From the NCBI RefSeq assembly GCF_013334205.1, contig NZ_CP054424.1, forward strand, positions 578,001-642,000: a stretch of 64,000 nucleotides of DNA, written 5' to 3'. Positions 53,057-61,330 of the stretch are shown in pieces (position 1 is the stretch's first letter; the number at the start of each line of letters is the position of its first letter). This stretch comes from Rhodoferax sp. BAB1 (GTDB lineage Bacteria > Pseudomonadota > Gammaproteobacteria > Burkholderiales > Burkholderiaceae_C). The notes under the pieces are model-generated. The model searched no databases. It saw only the letters and a program-made list of their open reading frames with translations, and had not been told where the DNA came from. Both the position numbers and the translations under genes were made by a program.

Positions 53057-54313
53057 TCAGCCCTTGAGGCTGAAAGCGGTGGCCTGCGAGCCCATGACCT
53101 GGGTGCGGCGCACTTCGGTCCAGTACATCCAGATCAGCGAGACCCAGACCACGCCGTACATCAGCATGAAGGCGCTGGAGCGGATGCCGGTCAGGTCGAG
53201 CAGCACGCCGAACAGGATGGGCAGCACGAAACCGCCCAGGCCGCCGGCCAGGCCGACGATGCCGCTGATGGTGCCGATATTGGTCGGGTAGTCGTCGCTG
53301 ATGTACTTGAACACGCTGGCCTTGCCGAAGGCCCAAGCGATGCCCAGGATGAACATCAGGCCGGTGAAGGCGTAGACGTTGAGGCCGAAATGGAAGGTCT
53401 TGGGGCCTTCGATGGTGGTGACGGTGAAGTCGAACTGCGGGTAGCTCAGCAGGAACAGGCAGATCCAGCTCACCCACATGACCCACCAGGTCACGCTGTG
53501 CGCGCCGTACTTGTCGCTGAGCCAGCCGCCCACCGCACGCAGCACGCCGCCGGGCAGCGAGAAGCAGGCCGCCAGCAGGGCCGCGGCGCGGATGTCCAGG
53601 CCGTATTCACCCACGTAGTACTGCACCATCCACAGCGAGAGCGCGACGTAGCCGCCGAAGACGATGCTGTAGTACTGGCAGTACTTGATGACCTTGGGGT
53701 CCTTCAGGGCCTTGAGCTGGTCGCTGAACTTCACGTTGCTCGGCACCAGGTGGGCCGGGTCGCTGTGGCTGAACAGCCAGAACACGACGACCGTACCCAG
53801 CATGATGGCCGCGTAGACCTGCGGCACCATGGTCCAGCCGAAGGCCACTACCAGCGCGGGCGCGATGAACTTGTTGACCGCCGCGCCCGAGTTGCCGGCG
53901 CCGTACACGCCCATGGCAAAACCCTGGCGGTTCTTGGGGTACCAGCGCGCCACGTAGGGCGTGCCCACCGAGAAGGAGCCGCCGGCCAGGCCCACGAAGA
54001 GGCCGATCACCAGGAAGTGCCAGTAGGCGGTGGCGTAGGCCATGAGCCAGATGGCCGGCACGGTGGCGGCCATCAGGATGGCCATGACGATGCGCCCGCC
54101 GTACTTGTCGGTCCAGATGCCCAGCGGCACGCGGATCAGCGAGCCGGTGAGCACCGGGGTGGCCGTGAGCAGACCGAATTCGGTGGCGTTGAGGTTGAGC
54201 GCCTTCTTGATCGGGATGCCGATCACGCCGAACATCATCCACACCATGAAACACACGGTGAAGGCCAGCGTGCTGACGATCAGCACCGAGAGCGCTTGTC
54301 TGTTTCTGTCCAT
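53057..54313 (-). CDS. narK1: NarK1-type nitrate transporter (MFS)
   Basis: 418 residues from ATG 54313, chosen because AAAGGAG sits 6 nt upstream (the ATG at 54319 abuts it). NNP-family features are RVPLGIWTDKYGGR and GGSFSVGTPYVARWYPKNRQGFAMGVYGAGNSG. The type 1 plus type 2 NarK pair suggests H+/nitrate symport plus nitrate/nitrite exchange. First gene of the nar operon. Confidence 0.9.
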   Translation of the reverse strand: MDRNRQALSVLIVSTLAFTVCFMVWMMFGVIGIPIKKALNLNATEFGLLTATPVLTGSLIRVPLGIWTDKYGGRIVMAILMAATVPAIWLMAYATAYWHFLVIGLFVGLAGGSFSVGTPYVARWYPKNRQGFAMGVYGAGNSGAAVNKFIAPALVVAFGWTMVPQVYAAIMLGTVVVFWLFSHSDPAHLVPSNVKFSDQLKALKDPKVIKYCQYYSIVFGGYVALSLWMVQYYVGEYGLDIRAAALLAACFSLPGGVLRAVGGWLSDKYGAHSVTWWVMWVSWICLFLLSYPQFDFTVTTIEGPKTFHFGLNVYAFTGLMFILGIAWAFGKASVFKYISDDYPTNIGTISGIVGLAGGLGGFVLPILFGVLLDLTGIRSSAFMLMYGVVWVSLIWMYWTEVRRTQVMGSQATAFSLKG

Positions 54314-54440
54314 GTACATCTCCTTTGGGGATGTGTGGACTGTAGAAATCAGCAGCTGGCCCCGCCATCCTTCATAGGTAGCGGGAGGGGGGATGGGCAT
54401 CCTCCGAAAGAACTAGTCGGACGGTTTAATTGGCCGGGGC

Positions 54441-54454
54441 TTGAGGTGGATCAA
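54441..54454. promoter_or_regulatory. FNR/DNR-like box upstream of narK1
   Basis: TTGAG-GTGG-ATCAA, one mismatch to TTGAT-N4-ATCAA, about 128 bp before the narK1 start, so a transcription start near 54405 would place it at about -41. It would give anaerobic activation of the nar operon. Confidence 0.65.
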
Positions 54455-54565
54455 ATGTTGGGAAGGGCTGGATTCGACCCGATCCGGACAGTCGCTACCC
54501 ACGAAAGCAGACGCTCAAGGCTGTATTCGGCAGCCGCGCAGTCTGCTTCGACACATATTTCGCAG

Positions 54566-55027
54566 TCATACTGCCGCGACAAGGTGCGTTGCGTCTCCGT
54601 GAAACCAAATGGTTTGAAACTGACCTAAGCCGTCCGCAAGTTCCGGTTGCAGCCTGGCAATGATCATCTCGTCGGTGAGTACAGTAAGCCCGTTGCGGTA
54701 GAACAGCAGGTGAACAGGGCATGCGACTGAATAGCGCTTCGCCAGCTTCTTGCGCAACGTTGTACGAGAGACGTCATCCCCTGAAGCAACGGCGACACCG
54801 TCGGGGGACTTGAGCGCGGCCGAAGCTGCAGCAGCGAACTCTGGCGCGCATGTCTCTGCCAGTTCGAAACCAGCGGGTTGCCCGGAGAACTCGCAGAGGA
54901 TGTCGGGTTCACCAAGAGCAGCCAAACCCTTGCGCTCGGACCCCGTTGTCACAGGCAATCCGGACGAGAGCACGAACCTGCGGAACATCTCCAGCTCGAC
55001 GATGGACTTGCTCTCCTCAGTGCTCAT
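54566..55027 (-). CDS. Hypothetical protein, possible nuclease-like fold
   Basis: 153 residues: ELEMFRRFVLSSGLPV, LGEPDILCEFSGQPAGFELAETCAPEFA, and a C-terminal RYSVACPVHLLFYRNG. The PDI..FELAE spacing is reminiscent of PD-(D/E)XK folds but lacks a clear Lys, so I do not claim activity. The gene is unrelated to the nar genes it borders. Confidence 0.55.
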   Translation of the reverse strand: MSTEESKSIVELEMFRRFVLSSGLPVTTGSERKGLAALGEPDILCEFSGQPAGFELAETCAPEFAAAASAALKSPDGVAVASGDDVSRTTLRKKLAKRYSVACPVHLLFYRNGLTVLTDEMIIARLQPELADGLGQFQTIWFHGDATHLVAAV

Positions 55028-55169
55028 TTGATACCACCTAATGAATGATGTACCAGTGATTGGAAGTCTAGCCAGCCCAGCTTAGCTCGCCTATCCCCAG
55101 AATGGGGGATCAACGTCCGCTATCCGGACTTCAACACGACAGGCCGCTCTTGGCCGTAAGCCGACGCGA

Positions 55170-56087
55170 CTACGAAGCCCGGGACGCCGCAACCACAAAG
55201 TCCAGAAAGGTCTTGACCCGCAAGGACGTTCGATGCTGCTGGGCGTAGACGGCATAGATGTCGGCATCCGGGCTGTTGTAGCGGGGGAAGAGCTGAACCA
55301 GACGACCCGAAGCCAGGTATTTCTTGACGTCCCACTCGGCCCGCAGCAGGATGCCGTGGCCGTCCAGCGCCCAGTTGACGGCAATGCCACCGTCATTGGT
55401 GGTCAGGTTGCCCCGTATCCTGACGTTCTGCGTGGCCTCGGTCTTGCCCTTGCCTTTGGTCGTCGAGAAACGCCACACGCCATACGCTTCATCACCCTGG
55501 CGTATGCCGATGCAGTTGTGCTGGGTGAGATCGCCGGGTGTCTTGGGTTCCCCGTGTTTCTTCAGGTACATGGGGGACGCGACGACGACCCTGCGATTGG
55601 CGGCAATGAACCTGGCGACGGAGCGGGAGTCCGGCGGGTTACCGAACCGGAAGCAGATGTCGTAGGCGTCGTCGCCGCTGGGTGGCGGGTTGACCGACAG
55701 CTGCAGCTGGATGTCCACCTTGGGGTATTTCCGGACGAAGTCGGAAATCAGGGGGGCAATGTGGCTGCGCCCGAAGCCCAGTGTTGCGTTCACCCGCAGC
55801 AGGCCCTGGGGTGCGACGGTGGAGCCCAGCAGCTGGTCCTCCATCTCGCTGATGTTGCCCACGATCTTGCGCGCGTGATCCAGGTAGACCTCGCCTTCCG
55901 GGGTGAGGCTCATGCTGCGGGTGGTCCGGTTGAACAGCGGCACACCCAGACGCGACTCCATGAGCGACAGGTGCCGGCTGACGGCCGCCGGGGTGATGCC
56001 CTGCTCGCGCGCCGTCTTGCTGATGGAGCAGGCGGTGGCCAGGGCGAGGAAGAACTCGATGTCGGCCGGGTTGATCAGCTTGCTCAT
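55170..56087 (-). CDS. LysR-family regulator, divergent from the tartrate dehydratase operon
   Basis: 305 residues from ATG 56087. HTH at about 10-60 (FFLALATACSISKTAREQGITPAAVSRHLSLMESRLGVPLFNR), then an effector-binding domain. Divergent from the TctC-ttdAB genes, as TtdR is from ttdABT in E. coli, so it likely responds to tartrate or a related hydroxy-acid. Confidence 0.85.
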   Translation of the reverse strand: MSKLINPADIEFFLALATACSISKTAREQGITPAAVSRHLSLMESRLGVPLFNRTTRSMSLTPEGEVYLDHARKIVGNISEMEDQLLGSTVAPQGLLRVNATLGFGRSHIAPLISDFVRKYPKVDIQLQLSVNPPPSGDDAYDICFRFGNPPDSRSVARFIAANRRVVVASPMYLKKHGEPKTPGDLTQHNCIGIRQGDEAYGVWRFSTTKGKGKTEATQNVRIRGNLTTNDGGIAVNWALDGHGILLRAEWDVKKYLASGRLVQLFPRYNSPDADIYAVYAQQHRTSLRVKTFLDFVVAASRAS

Positions 56088-56120
56088 TATTTTTAATCTA
56101 ATGTTAATAATGCTTTGAAT

Positions 56121-56132
56121 ATTCGGCCGAAT
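56121..56132. promoter_or_regulatory. Palindrome ATTCGGCCGAAT in the LysR/TctC divergent promoter
   Basis: A perfect 12-bp palindrome in an A/T-rich intergenic region between the LysR start (56087) and the TctC start (56213). Its position fits a LysR operator. Confidence 0.45.
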
Positions 56133-56212
56133 TTTAAATTCAGATGCCACTAAAGTTCAAGCCATCCGATACCAGCCGGTAAACGAAATCCTCAAGACCC
56201 AAGGAGACAAAC

Positions 56213-57181
56213 ATGGCGCACAAGTTCACCCACCACGTTCTGGCAGCCGTCCTGTGCGGCGCCACCGGATTCGCCTCGGCACAAGCCTGGCCCAGCAAGA
56301 ACGTCACGATCGTGGTTCCCTTCCCTGCAGGCGGAACGACGGATGTGCTGGCGCGCGCCGTGTCGACCAAGCTGTCGGCCGCCATCGGCCAGCCTGTGAT
56401 CGTCGAGAACAAGCCCGGTGCCGGCGCCACCCTGGGCGCGGCCGCTGTGGCCAAGGCCTCCGCTGACGGGCACACCTTGCTGATGGGCGCCGTCCATCAC
56501 ACCGTGGCCACCAGCTTCTACAAGAACCTGTCGTACAGCTTTGAAAAAGACTTTGCCCCCATCACGACTGTGGCGCTGGTGCCCAACGTGCTGGTGGTGA
56601 GTGCCAAGGCGCCTTACAGCAGCGTGAATGATCTGGTAGCCGCCGGCAAGGCATCGCCGGAGAAGCTGTCCTATGGCTCCAACGGCAACGGCACGGCGCA
56701 GCACATGATCGGCACCCAGTTCCAGATCGAGACCGGTGCCAAGGTTCTGCACGTGCCCTACAAGGGCAGTGCTCCGCTGACCACCGACCTGCTGGGCGGC
56801 CAGGTGGACATGTCCTTCGACACCATCACGCCGGTCCTCCCCTTCATCAAGGACGGCAAGCTCAAGGCCCTGGCGGTGACCACCGCCAAGCGTTCATCCA
56901 CCCTGCCCGATGTGCCCACCTTGCAGGAGGCCGGCATTCCCAACATCGCGATCGGCACCTGGTTTGGCCTGCTGGCGCCGGCCGCAACACCCAGGAACGT
57001 GGTGGCACGGCTGAACACCGAGGTGGTGAAGATCATCAACTCGCCCGAGTTCAGGAAGCAGATGCAGGACATCGGCGCCGAGCCCGTCGGCAACAAGCCC
57101 GAAGAGATGGCGCGGCAGATCAAGGAAGAGACCGAGAAGTTTGCCCAGCTGGTCAAGGCCGGCAAGGTCACCCTGGACTGA
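56213..57181 (+). CDS. Orphan TctC/Bug-type periplasmic substrate-binding protein
   Basis: 322 residues. Signal peptide (to about residue 24, SAQA), then WPSKNVTIVVPFPAGGTTDVLARAV, the standard opening of tripartite tricarboxylate transporter binding proteins; later GLLAPAATPRNVV. No tctA/tctB membrane genes are adjacent, so it must share a transporter encoded elsewhere or act as a sensor. Preceded by AAGGAG and followed after 32 bp by ttdA. Confidence 0.88.
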   Translation: MAHKFTHHVLAAVLCGATGFASAQAWPSKNVTIVVPFPAGGTTDVLARAVSTKLSAAIGQPVIVENKPGAGATLGAAAVAKASADGHTLLMGAVHHTVATSFYKNLSYSFEKDFAPITTVALVPNVLVVSAKAPYSSVNDLVAAGKASPEKLSYGSNGNGTAQHMIGTQFQIETGAKVLHVPYKGSAPLTTDLLGGQVDMSFDTITPVLPFIKDGKLKALAVTTAKRSSTLPDVPTLQEAGIPNIAIGTWFGLLAPAATPRNVVARLNTEVVKIINSPEFRKQMQDIGAEPVGNKPEEMARQIKEETEKFAQLVKAGKVTLD

Positions 57182-57213
57182 GTCCACGCATCACATACCC
57201 GGAGTAGAGCCCC

Positions 57214-58113
57214 ATGGACAAACAAGCAGCCGCCGCCGACCTGACCCACCTGATGTCGAAGTTCACTTCGTACATCGGCAAGCGGCTCCCCACCGATGTG
57301 ACCCAGAAGCTGGGGGAACTGCGCGCGAAGGAGGTGAACTTCCTGGCCAAGGAAGTCTACGAATCGATGCGCCTGAACCAGGAGGCCGCCGACAAACTGG
57401 ACCGTCCCAGCTGCCAGGACACCGGTGTGATCCAGTATTTCCTGACGGCCGGCGCGAACTTCCCCCTGCTGGGTGAGCTGGAGGGCATCCTGCTGGGCGC
57501 CACCGAAGGCGCCACCAGGGACGGCCCGCTGCGCCACAACGCGGTGGAGACCTTCGTCGAGAAGAACACCGGCACCAACACCGGCACCAAGATCCCGTGG
57601 CTGGACTGGGAAATCGTCCCCAACGACGACAGCGTCACCATCGACGTCTACATGGCCGGCGGCGGCTGCACGCTGCCGGGCGCCGCCAAGGTGCTGATGC
57701 CGGGCCAGGGTTACGAGGGCGTGGCCGAGTTCGTGTTCGACGTCATCACCTCGCGCGGCGTCAATGCCTGCCCGCCGCTGCTGGTGGGCGTGGGGGTGTC
57801 GACCTCGGCCGAGACCGCGGCGCGCCTGTCGAAAAAGGCCATCCTGCGGCCGGTGACTTCGCACCACAGCAACGACAACGCCGCCCTGATGGAAGAGCTG
57901 ATGACCGAGGGCCTGAACGAGCTGGGCCTGGGCCCGCAGGGCCTGACCGGCAACGCCAGCGTGATGGGGGTGAACATCGAATCGTCAGCCCGTCACCCTT
58001 CCACCATCGGCGTGGCGGTCTCCACCGGCTGCTGGGCACACCGCCGCGGCAAGATCAGGATCAAGGCCGACATGTCTTACGAAGTCATCTCGCACGAAGG
58101 ATTCAAGCTGTGA
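57214..58113 (+). CDS. ttdA: L(+)-tartrate dehydratase alpha subunit
   Basis: 299 residues aligning well with E. coli Ttd[14 protein letters not shown] (first cluster Cys), [34 protein letters not shown] (second Cys), [13 protein letters not shown] and [17 protein letters not shown] (third Cys). The three Cys hold the 4Fe-4S cluster. Dehydrates tartrate to oxaloacetate together with TtdB. Class I fumarase is the alternative, but similarity to TtdA is strong. Confidence 0.85.
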   Translation: MDKQAAAADLTHLMSKFTSYIGKRLPTDVTQKLGELRAKEVNFLAKEVYESMRLNQEAADKLDRPSCQDTGVIQYFLTAGANFPLLGELEGILLGATEGATRDGPLRHNAVETFVEKNTGTNTGTKIPWLDWEIVPNDDSVTIDVYMAGGGCTLPGAAKVLMPGQGYEGVAEFVFDVITSRGVNACPPLLVGVGVSTSAETAARLSKKAILRPVTSHHSNDNAALMEELMTEGLNELGLGPQGLTGNASVMGVNIESSARHPSTIGVAVSTGCWAHRRGKIRIKADMSYEVISHEGFKL

Positions 58114-58718
58114 AAAAGATACTCACCACCCCCATCAGGGACGAAGACCTGGAGTCGCTGAACATCGGCGACGTGGTCTACCTGACCGGGACCTTGGTCA
58201 CCTGCCGTGACGTGGCGCACCGCCGCCTGATCGAACTCGGCCGCGAGCTGCCGGTGGACCTCAAGGGCGGTGCCATCTTTCATGCCGGGCCGATTGTTCG
58301 CCAGAAGGAAGACGGCGAGTACGAGATGGTCTCCATCGGACCGACCACCAGCATGCGCATGGAGAAGTTCGAGAAGGAATTCATCAAGCAGACCGGCGTG
58401 AAGCTGATCGTGGGCAAGGGCGGCATGGGACCGGAGACCCAGGAAGGCTGCGTCGAGAACAAGGCGGTACATGCCATCTTCCCGGGCGGTTGCGCTGTGC
58501 TGGCAGCTACCAAGGTGGAGAAGATCGAAGCGGCCGAGTGGAAAGACCTGGGCATGCCCGAGACCCTGTGGGTCAACCGCGTCCGGGAGTTCGGCCCGCT
58601 GATCATCTCGATCGACACCAAAGGCAAGAACCTGATCGAGGAGAACAAAGCGATCTTCAATCAGAAGAAGAAGCCCATCCTGGAGCGCATCAACGCCCAG
58701 ATCCGTTTCATCAAGTAA
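58110..58718 (+). CDS. ttdB: L(+)-tartrate dehydratase beta subunit
   Basis: 202 residues from GTG 58110, overlapping the ttdA stop (GTGA). [51 protein letters not shown] and [10 protein letters not shown] match E. coli TtdB closely. Beta domain of the two-subunit Fe-S hydro-lyase. A strong terminator follows. Confidence 0.9.
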   Translation: MKKILTTPIRDEDLESLNIGDVVYLTGTLVTCRDVAHRRLIELGRELPVDLKGGAIFHAGPIVRQKEDGEYEMVSIGPTTSMRMEKFEKEFIKQTGVKLIVGKGGMGPETQEGCVENKAVHAIFPGGCAVLAATKVEKIEAAEWKDLGMPETLWVNRVREFGPLIISIDTKGKNLIEENKAIFNQKKKPILERINAQIRFIK

Positions 58719-58731
58719 TCGGCATGAGACC

Positions 58732-58764
58732 AAAAAAGCCACCGCGAGCGGTGGCTTTTTCTTT
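58732..58764 (+). terminator. Rho-independent terminator after ttdB
   Basis: Perfect 8-bp stem GCCACCGC/GCGGTGGC (58738-58755) with a GA loop, preceded by A6 and followed by TTTTTCTTT. Works for transcription from ttdB and, because of the A-run, potentially in both directions. Confidence 0.92.
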
Positions 58765-58873
58765 GTCACTGTGTATGGACCGGAGACATGGGTAACGGGT
58801 GTGCGGGGACATAGGAAACACCTCGGATGTCTCAGCAATCTGTGTGCATGACCCACCGATCCACCCGCATGGA

Positions 58874-59050
58874 TTGACCTCATGAGATCAAATTCTAGTC
58901 AGATGGTTTATGAGGTTGGTATTTTGACCCCATGGGATCAAAATATGTGATCAAGCACTGATTTCTTGATATGGACAATTTTTGATCTTACAAGGTCAAT
59001 ATTGATTGCCAAGATGAAGATTTGGAGATAAAGTGACCCCAAAGGGTCAA
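58874..59050. promoter_or_regulatory. Four palindromic operators upstream of hipBA
   Basis: Sites TTGACCTCATGAGATCAA (58874-58891), TTGACCCCATGGGATCAA (58924-58941), TTGATCTTACAAGGTCAA (58982-58999) and GTGACCCCAAAGGGTCAA (59033-59050), the last ending 2 nt before the hipB ATG. All are variants of TTGAYC-N6-GRTCAA. They are the expected binding sites for cooperative HipB autoregulation. Confidence 0.8.
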
Positions 59051-59052
59051 AA

Positions 59053-59397
59053 ATGAAGATAGCACTGAACAACCTCCCAGAGCTGGCGAGCCTGCTGGAA
59101 AGCGAGCGCAAGCGCCAGAAGCTGACGCGGGCGCAGGCTGCGGCTGTATGCAATGTGAGCCCCTCCTTCATCCGGGATGCGGAGACGCAACCGGAGCGTT
59201 GTACCCTAGGCAAGCTGGCGCAACTGGTCAACGGGCTGGGGTTGTTGATGAGCATCACGAGCCGTCATGAGAGCGAACGTGGCACTGATGTGTTGAGGCC
59301 GGGCTTTGCGGAAGCTCGTGCAACAGATGAGCTAAGACAGTCTCCAGGCGGCGGGATCATCAACAGCGCGCGGCAACGCAGCGGGAAAGAGAAATGA
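59053..59397 (+). CDS. hipB: HipB-like antitoxin (XRE family)
   Basis: 114 residues. HTH at about 10-68 (LASLLESERKRQKLTRAQAAAVCNVSPSFIRDAE), with a flexible basic C terminus, as in HipB. Represses hipBA and neutralises HipA; four operators lie upstream. Overlaps hipA by ATGA. Confidence 0.85.
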   Translation: MKIALNNLPELASLLESERKRQKLTRAQAAAVCNVSPSFIRDAETQPERCTLGKLAQLVNGLGLLMSITSRHESERGTDVLRPGFAEARATDELRQSPGGGIINSARQRSGKEK

Positions 59398-60647
59398 TCC
59401 GCCTGCGCGTCTGGGCCAATGCCCGCCCCATGGGCTGGCTGGGCCATGAGGACGGCGTCTACTTCTTCGAGTACGACGAACAGTGGCTTGAGCAGCACGG
59501 CGGCTTTGTGCTGGCGCCCGGTTTCCCCCTGCGCAAGGAACGGTACACCGGAGAAGGTGTGCGGACCTTCTTCGCCAACCTCTTGCCCGAGGGCGCGGCG
59601 CTCGAAGACATTCTCAACGCCATCCAGTCACGCGATGCTTCTCCCTTCGAGATGGTCGGCAGGCTGGGGGCCGAGCTGCCGGGTGTGCTGTCCGTGCTGC
59701 CCGAGGGGCAGGCGCCGCGGATCGAGCAGCAGTACGAGCCTCTGAGCCATGAGCAACTGAGCAAGCGATTGGCCGAGCGAGGTGAAAAGCCGCTGCTGCT
59801 GTCCAACCCCCAGGCGACGATGTCGCTGGCGGGGGCGCAGGACAAGATCGGTCTGCGCTTCGATGCCAGGACGGGGCGCATCAGCGACAGCGTGGGGGCT
59901 TCGCCCACCACCCATATCTTCAAGCCCGACACGCGGCTCAAGGCCTTCCAGCCTAGCGCGATCAACGAATACGCCTGCATGACGCTGGCACGTGCCGTCA
60001 AGCTGCCGGTGCCCAAGGTCTGGCTGCTGCGTGTGCCCGAGGCGGTCTACGTGGTGGAGCGTTATGACCGCGTGATGGTGGCCGGCAACATCCTGGGGCT
60101 GCACCAGATCGACGGCTGCCAGTTGCTGCAGGTGGGCTCGGACTGGAAGTACCAGCGCAACGCCGGGCTGGTGAGCCTGTCCAGGCTGGTGACGGCGCTG
60201 CGGGGCCTGCAGGTCACCGGGCGCGATCTGCTGGAGTTGCAGCGCTGGGTCATGTTCAACTACCTGATCGGTAACTCGGACGCGCACGCTAAGAACATGT
60301 CGGTGCTGATTGATGACACGGGTTACAGGCTCGCGCCTTTCTACGATCTGTTGTGCGTGCAGGCCTACGGCGACAACCGTCTGGCGCTTTTCATCGGGGA
60401 CGAAGAGGAATTCGGTGCGGTGGGTGCGCACTCCTGGGAAGCGTTCTGCAAGGACTGCGGTTTCCGGTATGAACAGACCATGACCGAGTTTCGCAAGATG
60501 GCCACAGCGGTCGTCAAAGCGTGGGCCAAGATCCGCGATGGCATGCGCTCCGACGAGAAGACGACGCCAGAGGAGCAGCAGTTGATCCAGCGCATGGATG
60601 GTGTCATTCAGGCCAACGCACAAGCCGCCAGGTCGATGACGGGTTGA
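59394..60647 (+). CDS. hipA: HipA-like serine/threonine kinase toxin
   Basis: 417 residues with the HipA N-terminal domain (WLGHEDGVYFFEYDEQW; GFPLRKERYTG; FANLLPEGAAL), the phosphate-binding region (LAGAQDKIGL), THIFKPD (ATP lysine), and the catalytic GNSDAHAKNMSVL plus APFYDLLC (Mg-binding). In known HipA proteins the target is glutamyl-tRNA synthetase or another tRNA synthetase, causing growth arrest. Confidence 0.88.
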   Translation: MIRLRVWANARPMGWLGHEDGVYFFEYDEQWLEQHGGFVLAPGFPLRKERYTGEGVRTFFANLLPEGAALEDILNAIQSRDASPFEMVGRLGAELPGVLSVLPEGQAPRIEQQYEPLSHEQLSKRLAERGEKPLLLSNPQATMSLAGAQDKIGLRFDARTGRISDSVGASPTTHIFKPDTRLKAFQPSAINEYACMTLARAVKLPVPKVWLLRVPEAVYVVERYDRVMVAGNILGLHQIDGCQLLQVGSDWKYQRNAGLVSLSRLVTALRGLQVTGRDLLELQRWVMFNYLIGNSDAHAKNMSVLIDDTGYRLAPFYDLLCVQAYGDNRLALFIGDEEEFGAVGAHSWEAFCKDCGFRYEQTMTEFRKMATAVVKAWAKIRDGMRSDEKTTPEEQQLIQRMDGVIQANAQAARSMTG

Positions 60648-60652
60648 CCCGT

Positions 60653-61330
60653 TCAGCTCACCCCCGCACTCGTCGCCAGCACGGCCGCCTGCACGCGCGT
60701 GCTCACGTCGAGCTTGCGCAGCACGTGCTGCACGTGGATCTTGACCGTGGTCTCTGCGATGCCGAGCTCGGTGCCGATCTCCTTGTTGCTGGCGCCGCGC
60801 GCGATGCCGCGCAGGATGTCGCGCTCACGTGGCGAGAGCTGCCCCAGCAGGGCCTGGGCCGGGCTGGGGGCGGGTGGGGCCGCTGGCGGTGCAGCCCCGC
60901 CATTCTGGAAGGCCGAGACCAGCTTGCTGGTCATCTCGGGCGCCACCACGCTTTCACCGCGCATGACACGGCCGATGGCCGTGGCCAGGGCGTCGCCCTC
61001 GATGGTCTTGAGCAGGTAGCCGGCGGCGCCGGCCTTGAGCGCGGTGCCCAGGTCCTGCTCGTCTTCGCTGACGGTGAGCATGAGCACGCGGGCCTTGGGC
61101 GCGGCTTCGCGCAGGGCGGGCAGGGCGTCCACGCCGCGCACACCGGGCAGGTGGTTGTCCAGCAGGATCAGGTCGGGCTGCAGGTCCTGGGCGCGGCGCT
61201 GGGCTTCACCGGCATCGGCGGCGTCGCCCACCACCTCGAAGTGGGGCTCGCGCGAGAGCAGGGCGATCAGGCCGCGGCGGAACAGGGTGTGGTCGTCGAC
61301 CACCAGGATGCGGGTGCGCTCAGGCAACAT
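60653..61330 (-). CDS. narL: NarL-type nitrate/nitrite response regulator
   Basis: 225 residues from ATG 61330. Receiver domain with the acidic pair (VVDDH), the phospho-acceptor in LILLDNHLPG and Lys in LLKT, then a Pro/Ala linker and a LuxR-type HTH (LSPRERDILRGIARGASNKEIGTELGIAETTVKIHVQHVLRKL). Overlaps narX by 11 bp. It ends 5 bp from the hipA stop (convergent). Confidence 0.9.
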   Translation of the reverse strand: MLPERTRILVVDDHTLFRRGLIALLSREPHFEVVGDAADAGEAQRRAQDLQPDLILLDNHLPGVRGVDALPALREAAPKARVLMLTVSEDEQDLGTALKAGAAGYLLKTIEGDALATAIGRVMRGESVVAPEMTSKLVSAFQNGGAAPPAAPPAPSPAQALLGQLSPRERDILRGIARGASNKEIGTELGIAETTVKIHVQHVLRKLDVSTRVQAAVLATSAGVS

